Assembly (NCBI GenBank): GCA_033297075.1
Contig: MU858051.1
Location: forward strand, 62,001-126,000
From: Rhypophila decipiens
Taxonomy: Eukaryota > Ascomycota > Sordariomycetes > Sordariales > Naviculisporaceae
DNA: 64,000 nucleotides
Reading direction: 5' to 3'
The translations under genes and the position numbers were made by a program. How positions within the stretch are numbered: position 1 is the first letter of the stretch; every line of letters starts with the position of its first letter. A model generated the notes under the pieces. The model saw nothing but the letters and a program-made list of their open reading frames with translations. It was not told the DNA's origin and searched no databases. Below, piece by piece: positions 56,485 to 64,000 of this stretch.

Positions 56485-58258
56485 TTACTCCTTCGCTTTC
56501 ACGCACATGCCAGCCACGACACTGATGTCGTCTAGTTTTCCTGTACACGTCGGACCACCAGTCAGCATTTTCGCTTCAGCACATGAAAAGAGTAGGAAAG
56601 AATGAGAGAAAAAGAAAATGAGCCCATGACTTGCTTACCTCCCTCACTCGCCAGCCCCTCCTCAATCGCATGTTCCATAAACGGACTCTCGGCGTACGGA
56701 TCCAAGGCAATCACCTTGGCAGCCTCCATAAGCTCCCCAGCGACATATTCCATGGCGCTCGCAGTGTGGTCACTCTCTACGACCACACCGCCCCTCGTAA
56801 TCTTGTGGCCCTTCACCTCGCCTTTGTTCCATTTCTCCAAGCTCTGGCTTACGTTTTCTACAATCTCGTGCTCCCACAGATTATCAATCACGCCATCCGA
56901 CATGGCGAGCACAATATCGCCTTCTAAGATCGGGACCTCGTTGACGACGGCGCAGTTCTTGGGCGTGTCCGGACTATTGGTCCCCAGCTGCCTAGGACAA
57001 TCGAACCAATGCCACTGCTCCGTTGACTTGAAGACCATCTTGCGGGTGGACGGCCTGACCACCATAACCTGGGAATCGCCAAGATTGGTGACGTACAAAA
57101 GCGGCTCCACCTGAATCCCTCCGCCGGTCGGATCCTCCGGGCTTTGGGGGCGGCGCCGGTAGTGGAGTTGCGCCCCCGCGGCAGTGGTCGTCCCTTGCCA
57201 GTCGTTCGGCGCGCTGGTGGCCTCCAGCGTCTGCTCGTATGCGCGTTGCAGATAGGCAACTGGGTCGGGTTGGTATGCCTCCCCTTGGCGGGCTGCGTCC
57301 TCGAAGATGGCTGTTGCCCAGAAATGTAGAATCAATCGGGCCCACAGTCTATTGTTATATGGTGGAGCACCATTGTGTCAGTTACGTGCGTCATAGGTCG
57401 GTTCGTGGAAGGCGTGGAGGGAGAGCTATGGGAATAGGATAATTGAAATATGGGGACAGAGAGGTGAGCGATTACTTTAGCTCTGTTGGCAAGCAACATG
57501 ATGATGCGATATGATAGATAATCGCCGCACAAATGAACGAAACATGACACTCACCCCGCATGCCCCCTGGGTCTTGTACTCCAGGCACCCACGCCGTCGT
57601 TCGCACATATAAAGTAGTCGCTCGCAAACACTGCATCATCACCGTTCGTATAGCCCTGTATTATGTGTCCATCGACGTACGCTCGCCGGCGGTCTCGGCT
57701 TCGGTTATGTGTGCTTAGGGGATCACTAAACGATCCTGAAGGCGGTGAGAGAAAGGGCGGCGGGAATGGGCGTGGCGTCCGTTTTGCGAAGAGACCGATG
57801 CCTGTTTCGAAGCGGTAAGGAACCTTGGGGTATGATGAGAGGTCGAGCTCCCCCGACCGTGCTGCTGTCGTTGGACTCCGCCCCTTATCCTCTTCCCCAT
57901 CGTCTGTTGAGCGAGGTGCTTCGGTAGTCGGGCCTGATGATTTCGTCGCTGACGCCGGCGTTACCGAGGGTTTTGATGTTTGTGTTGGCTGTTCGCTGGG
58001 CAGCAAATCATCATCTTGGCGCAAAAGGTTCGCCCGTCCGGTCGAGAAGCCCAGTCGTCGCTGCCCTGCTTGATGCACATGGATCACCTCATATCGCAGT
58101 GACACGGAGGGAGGGAGCTGGCGCCCGCCGACGGATATCGCAGGTCTCAGCGAGCCCCGAGACTGGAGGCGGGCGAGGATTGTCGGGGAGACTGGCGCAA
58201 TGCCCCTCGAGATTGCGTGTGGTGTCGAGGCCAACAGTCGAGAAGGTAGTCTCCTCAT
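56485..58258 (-). CDS. PTC7: Mitochondrial PP2C-type protein phosphatase, PTC7-like
   Basis: Predicted 489-residue Mg/Mn-dependent Ser/Thr phosphatase. Exons on the minus strand are 57555-58258, 56639-57348 and 56485-56540. The N-terminus MRRLPSRLLASTPHAISRG is Arg/Ser-rich without acids, a good mitochondrial presequence. Residues ~30-150 are low complexity. The catalytic domain then shows NGDDAVFASDYFICANDGVG (metal-binding Asp of motif II), LLYVTNLGDSQVMVV, GDIVLAMSDGVIDNLWEHEI (metal Asp), and DDISVVAGMCVKAKE at the C-terminus. The last motif is on a 56-nt final exon, joined through a split Gly codon. Yeast Ptc7 regulates coenzyme Q biosynthesis; that role is by homology only. The first junction restores RGHAGLWARLILHFW across GG|A. 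Confidence 0.93.
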
Positions 58259-59150
58259 TCCAGCGACGCGCGCGCGATCTATCGTGCGGTGGTGCTGAGG
58301 GACAGCATTCGAGATGACCGTCTAGGTCGACGAGGAGGTGTGGAAAAAGGTCACCCAGTAAGGTTGAGAAGAGGAAAGTTTCCCGGGTTCAGGCCAGTTC
58401 ATTGCCTTATTCATGAACTAGTGTATGCTTTAGCTTGGGGGTTACAGACTAGAATGCACAGTGAGCGAGCTGGGTGGGCGTGTGAATGGCCTGGCCGGCT
58501 TTAGCACCCTGCCAGGCTTACAGTAGCTTATCTTATCGGCCCGGGCAGACGGCCGATGTTACCGGTACCCTGCCCTGGACTGTACCGGTACATGTACCTG
58601 CTCAACAACTTCAAGTTACTCGGGAAGGAAGCATCGCAAGTTCGCAACTGCTTTGCGCAATTTAATATCAAATCAAGCACGTCATCTATATTATTGTACA
58701 TATCAGGCGCAGCTGCATTGTTTCAGCGGAGAGAAATAAACAAATGGGTTTGACAGGCCATGCAGAATTATGCGAGTAACGTCATGATATGTTGGAATTG
58801 AGATAACACGAAGCAACAACAAAAGTGACCACCACCCAGACAGAAAGAACCTCAAATATGGCCAAACCCAGCCAGCTCCAATGCAGACAGAACAAAAGAA
58901 AAGAACAGAGATTTTCTAACCCATGATCATGATGATAATGATGAAAAACCCCCAATCACACAACTCCAGCGTTTATCTATCCAGCCCTGTTTCCAAGAAG
59001 AGCAACAAATTTCATCTTCGTCCATGAGCATTTCCCGTTCATACAAGCGACCCACACAAACTCCTCCCCACAATGCTGCAGTACTGACATGTTAATGTGA
59101 AATTTAAACCGCGCTTCACTTACTCCCGATCACCGTCCTCGTAACTCCTT
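58259..59150. other. PP2C upstream region and PH-protein 3' flank
   Basis: Non-coding. Contains an inverted repeat TACCGGTAC/GTACCGGTA near 58559-58590 and an A-rich segment at 58800-58960, the latter likely the 3' UTR of the minus-strand gene ending at 59151. Confidence 0.5.
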
Positions 59151-62100
59151 CTAATAAGCATGGCCTTGATATTGCATTCGGCCGGGTGTTCCAGGTCGGA
59201 CTGGCGCCCCTGCGAGGGGGGCAGTCTGCCCCTGCGCAGCCATCTGATATCCCGGTGAGTGTGGCATCCCAGGCTGGGGCATCATACCGTAGCCTTGTAG
59301 GCCGTGTAAGCCAGGAGAATGCTGAGGCATGTTGGCCATATTTTGATTGACCCATTGTGCATTCTGCGGAAAGCCTTGTCCGGTTGGAGAGCTATTCATG
59401 TAGGGACCTTGGGTGGGCATCATTTGAGGCCAAGGAGCCTGGGGTCCGTTTTGATATCCAGGAGATATCCGAGGGACGCCCATGGCGGCGTTTACAATTC
59501 CAGGGCCAGGACTTCTCCTCCCAGCATTCATACCAGGCATACCGGGACCCACCATCCCTTGCGGTCCCATGTGAGCCTGCTGAGCAGCGAACTGTGCTTG
59601 TTGTTGGGCATATGATGCCTGGGCCGCGCGTTGGGCTTGTTGATTCTGCTCCCTCTGCCTTTGGTCAATCACTTGAGCAACGGCTTGGCCACCATGCCCC
59701 TGCCTCATCTGGGCTCTTTCGAGTTCCCTTGCCTGAATGGTCCCAACAAGGCCGCTCTGTGGCCGTGGCTGGCTTCTATTTCCACTGAAGGCAATGAGCG
59801 GAGTTCCGGTCATACGAGCTACGTGCTCTTGTTCCCGAGCAGATAAATATGAGGATATTTCGCCCCCGGAGAGAGTGGCCATCGTGCCCTGGCTGGCGGG
59901 ATGGCCTGCTTGGAGAAGATCGGCAGAATTATTTCGCGAATGAGAGATGCCGTGGCTCGTGCCTGGGCGGTTTTGCGGAGACGTGGGCGTTCCAACTCTT
60001 GTGGGAGTTCCAACTCTAAATTCTGTAAGGGTGTTTGACGACAGATTTCGCTGATGACCAAATGCCGGAGCGGTGACTGTGGCTGCTCGCTGCTGCACAA
60101 ACTGCTCTGGCGAGACGCCCCTTTCCCCGGGTGACGTGCCAATCGTAGCAGCCCCAGGTTGCCAAACAATGCTCTGACGGACAGTATCATCAGATTCCTG
60201 TCTAAAGTGTGAGTAGCCAGTATTGGGACCCGGAGACTTCCTTCCCGACGGAGAAAAGGGTCGTTGAGCAGAACCTGTTTGCCCATATTCGTTTGGCTTG
60301 ATGGGAACTTTGCTGTAGTTTAGTGTTGGACCGAAGTTGATGTCGGGAATTCCGTAATTAGGTTTGTATGCGGCAGAATCACTGCCAGTCGTCTTTAAGA
60401 CGCCAGCGCGAGGACGATCCACTGATTCTTGTGTGTCTGTTGACTTGCGCGTGCTGGCATAGTCGGGGCTCGCAGTCGACGATGCATCGTCAATAGATGG
60501 TCGCGGTGAATAATTTACTACGATATTGCCGTTGAAGAGCTGGGGTGTAGCATCCCCACTGCCGGCAGAGGAGTGAGGTGAGAGCGGAGACACCGGGAGA
60601 TCTTCACTCCGTTGAAGACTTGTTGTCCGCTGGGGCAGCGGTTTTCGATGCACGGGCGGTGACCTGCCTTGGAGATGGGGAGGAAGGGACGATGCTTGGG
60701 GAGGAGGGGTCCTTCGGGGTCCGGTGGGCGGCCCTGTGGCTTGCTGAGCACGGTACTCACTCGGTGGTTCTTGATTCGGTGCAACGTCAGTGCGCTGCAT
60801 GGAGGCTTGCGTAGGTGGATGAGGCCTGCTCGCGGGAGGCGGTCCTTGACCATGGTGCGGCGGCGGAGGTGGTCCCATTGGGGCCCCGGGACGGAAGGAA
60901 GGCGACGAACGATCAGGACCTCCTGGGCCGACTGCTTGGTGGTGTGGGGGCTGTCCAGTACTAGAAGGCGGCGGGTGCCCTGGGGAGACGCGGATAGGGT
61001 TGGAGTTGCTCGGAGACGTTAGAACTTGACGAGATGCATTGTGATTAGCATTGATTCCTACGAGGTTCGTGCTGACTTGAGGCTGTACCGCTGGGCCCCG
61101 GGTGTTTGTATACCCTGGGGGATAATTCATGCCATCGTCGCCGTACTGCCGGTCCAAATGATCATCTGGGAAAGCATCCGGGGTTAGCCCCCCTGCCTTG
61201 GCTAATTGTGACAATGTCGTACTTGACAAACGGCTGTTTGCTCGGCGCATCTCTGGCGAATGGTAAGGCTTCTGCTGTGGCCGGGAACCAGCGCCGTGGG
61301 CAAATGCTGGCGGTGGGTTGACCGGTTCGGGGGTGTGCATGCGCTGCATATCGTCGAAACCTGGGCCTGGCACGCCTCTGGCACCTCGGTGTTCGTCTTC
61401 GGAACTAACTCGCTCGGGGGTAGAGGCCAAATCACTGGCGAACTGCTGTTTGGGCCGGTCTTGAGGTCGGGCGGCATTGTAGGCTGGGCCTGGTCCGTCC
61501 AATCCATGGTCGGCAAACGCGTTAGTGAGCTGTGTATCCGAAATGTTACGGGAGTGTCGGGCATGTCCTTGCATCAAAGGCTGGTTGTGTTCTGCTCGTC
61601 TATGGTCAGGGGGGGCCGAATCTGTTCGCAGGCCTGGTTTAGTGGGATCCATGGACCGTCCAGACCGGACAGAGCCAGAATCATCAGCAAAGTTCACTCG
61701 AGGCCGAGCAGGACCGGTTGGCTGAGGGCCAAAGCTTAAGCGCTTGCTGCTACGGCTGGCACTCCTGCTTTGGCTCTTGCCCCCTTCCTCTACGGCCGCC
61801 ATACGCTGCCCAGTGAGCTCCTTCAAGCGTCTCCACCACTCTCTTTCTGACCAACCTGAGCTCCCCTCTGTCAAAATCAATCCGCTCACGTCCAGAATTT
61901 CAAGATATCCGTAACGTTTGTGTTTTGGCATGCCGAACATCAACGATCGGGGATCGAGAACGCTTGCCACCAGACGTCCAGGACGACCATAAAGAGCGAA
62001 AGTGTCCCAGGTCGGGAACAGGAAGCGAAGGAGCATCTCGAATCCGGAAACGGCCGGATGAACCTCGGGCATGATGAAGACGAACCCTTCGGTAGCTGAC

Positions 62101-63830
62101 GGCGGGTCTGAGTGAATGGTAATGTTGCCCTCCACCTTGAGGAGCGTTGAGCCGTCGATCAGTGGCTTGGCCTGGGGGTAGATGGCGTAAGCCGCGTAGG
62201 CATCGGTAATGGTGGCTATCGGCCTAGAGTGCTTCTTCTTTTTCTCGGCGTCCTTCTTTGAGTCGTAGAACCGGATTTCTCCCTTGAGAAGGGGCATGTG
62301 GGACCGATCATAGGGCGACCGTTTCTTGAGGTCTTTCTGCGCTTTCTGGTACTCCTTTTCGTTTGGCGGGTCAATGACACACCAGCAGCGCCTCCACGGA
62401 ACGCCTGCGCCAAATCTGACTCGAACCCATTCCTGAACCGGCAGTCTGGCGCGCTCCATGATGATGTTAATGTTGTTTAAGCTCTTGCCCTTTCCAGCAA
62501 CGAGAGCACCGGTATACGCCTCTTGCAACGTCGAATGTTCGAACATGGACAGCCGAATTCCCGACGTCCATTGAATGAGAGAGTGGTGCGAGTTGAAATG
62601 GAGCAGATAGCGATTCCGACCTGCAGTGCTGATACTCAGGATGTTCTGGAGCGGTTGTTCATCGTTGGATCTTGTTGGGAGAGACTCGATCTGGCTTCAG
62701 GTCAGATCATCTTTGCACGAATCAAGAGGAATTGGGACTGCCAGAGTTTACCATTTTGATTGATGCATCCGTCAGGTTTATAAATTTTGGAAGCACTTCT
62801 CCGTCTTCTCCCGCTGCATCCAGCTCCGCAGCGTCCCATAGTGACAGAACTGTGCCGACTAACTGGGCAAAGCATTCGGTCCATGTTCGATCGGGATTTG
62901 GCTTGCCCTCTGCAGAGTGTCAGTATGGGAAAGAGGAAATGATACCGAGGGAAAAATAAGAGAAGACGACAGAGGAGAACAACGCACTGATGTCTTGGTC
63001 GTCTAGCTTCAAAAAGTAGCCTTCCTGGTACAACTTGTTGGTATGGCTATTGAGGAAATTGAATATCGGCTGCAGCTCCGGCAGGGTATCTTCGTTGACG
63101 TCCATGAGGGGCGGTTGGTAGGTCTGGACCATAGTCAGGGGACGAGAGTTGCGTCTTGGGGTCCCGGACGGACTTGACGAGTCGGAATTAGTTATCTGCG
63201 TGGGCGGTGAGGGATTGCGAATAGCATGCTCGTCGTTGGCGGTGGAAGAGACAGGAGAGGGAGTTGCAGTTGCTGGCGACGGCTCGCGGGGGATTGCGGT
63301 CGGTTGTGGTTGTGGCGGTTGAGTGTTTTGAGGAGCTTTGTTGGAATTTAGGTCTGGTCTTGGGTGAGGGTCGCGAAGAGCAACGACAGTCGGGGGGGTC
63401 TGGGTAGGTGTCGGGGACCTGGAATCCTTGTGGGGTGCCGAGAACTGGGATATAAACGAGAGCACTTTGATGACGCGCCTGTGGTCAGCATCACACACGA
63501 GATTATTACACCATACGACCGGAGGACAGCTAGGCACATCGCCCAAATCGCTGTAGTTATTGGCTGAGATGAAAAAACAAGTCTGCGCACTACACACACT
63601 TGTGGTGGCCAGTGACCAGAACACCTGATTCTATTATGCTCAAGCTGGGTCGGGGTCGGTTTTATGCTGGAAGGCATACCCCGATGCACCACACCACACG
63701 GCCGAAGAGCCAGGTTGCAGAATGCGGGCGGGAGGGATATTGGGGAGGGGGTATCATTGGAAGTGCTGAAAAAAGCCCTGAACGTCGCCCAGTCAGGGCT
63801 TGAGATTCACATACCTCGATTTCGTCCCAT
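59151..63830 (-). CDS. CAF120: PH-domain protein of the CAF120/SKG3 family, first exon uncertain
   Basis: Predicted ~1429 residues. Secure exons on the minus strand are 62988-63563 (3' part), 62752-62909 and 59151-62690. The joined sequence LPELQPIFNFLNSHTNKLYQ, EGYFLKLDDQDIKGKPNPDR, TWTECFAQLVGTVLSLWDAA, FINLTDASIKMIESLPTRSN and NRYLLHFNSHHSLIQWTSGI is the split PH-like region of this family, and SMFEHSTLQEAYTGALVAGK follows. After ~residue 520 the protein is Pro/Gln/Ser-rich and disordered to the end. The 5' end is uncertain. The open frame has no ATG upstream of 63139. I propose a 16-nt first coding exon, 63815-63830 (MGRNR plus a split codon), joined to 63563, where the acceptor has a strong pyrimidine tract. 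An alternative acceptor (GCTGACCACAG) lies ~84 nt downstream near 63480. In yeast the family links to the CCR4-NOT complex and bud-neck proteins. Confidence 0.85.
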
Positions 63831-64000
63831 TTTCCCTGAAATTGATCTCCCCTTGTCCTGCCGGGGGATGTTGTATAAATTGACCACAAAAATGCCCCTG
63901 GCTGGTTGGCTGGCTGGCCTCGCGAGGGCCTGAGTCTGGACTGTTGAATGAGTCGGCGCCAAGGTCTGTCCGTTCCCAAAAAGAATGCACGGAATCCCGA
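63831..64000. other. Upstream of CAF120-like gene, window edge
   Basis: Leader or promoter of the minus-strand gene; nothing else seen before the window ends. Confidence 0.4.

Noticed and set aside
1..64000. CRISPR array, bacterial operon or prophage
   Set aside because: Spliceosomal introns and eukaryotic families throughout; no repeat-spacer array was seen.

Overview
This is 64 kb of nuclear DNA from a filamentous ascomycete, most probably a Sordariomycete. The evidence is short GT-AG introns with CTRAC/ACTAAC-type branch points, compact single-copy eukaryotic genes on both strands, fungal versions of TVP23, RAD51, NUP120, VPS26, VMA13, UTP23 and CAF120, and no bacterial operon structure. 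I can support 20 protein genes. Two are cut or uncertain at their 5' or 3' ends: TVP23 runs off the left edge, and the CAF120-like first exon is uncertain. I found no canonical tRNA or rRNA gene.

Layout: 0-5 kb holds TVP23 (-), a CitE/HpcH-type lyase (+) and a disordered basic protein (-). 5-10.4 kb is gene-poor, with one coding-like relic on the minus strand. 10.4-20 kb holds a glycine-rich RRM protein (+), a ChaC-type gamma-glutamylcyclotransferase (-), a penta-EF-hand protein (+) and a metallo-beta-lactamase-fold protein (-). 20-29.5 kb holds one zinc-finger protein (+) in otherwise non-coding DNA, plus copy 1 of a tRNA-derived SINE-like repeat. 29.5-41.3 kb holds a membrane-anchored disordered protein, RAD51 and NUP120 (all +), VPS26 (-) and ribosomal protein uL6/RPL9 (+). 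42.4-49 kb holds a Cys-rich single-pass surface protein (-), V-ATPase subunit H (+), acylphosphatase (+) and SINE-like copy 2. 49.4-64 kb is all minus strand: a DUF726 hydrolase, UTP23, a mitochondrial PP2C (PTC7-like) and a CAF120/SKG3-like PH protein.

Most genes are unrelated housekeeping functions: Golgi and retromer traffic (TVP23, VPS26, MIL1-like), nuclear pore, ribosome and ribosome biogenesis (RPL9, UTP23), recombination (RAD51) and vacuolar acidification (VMA13). The most unusual signals are (i) a dispersed, Pol III-like repeat with A and B boxes, an upstream 10-bp inverted repeat and two 3' hairpins, one of which covaries between its two copies; (ii) a 5-nt microexon needed to restore the ChaC protein; (iii) a 13-nt exon in acylphosphatase; and (iv) a 3 x 19-bp tandem repeat at a splice junction. 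All splice models are read by eye from sequence and protein-family continuity, with no transcript data.
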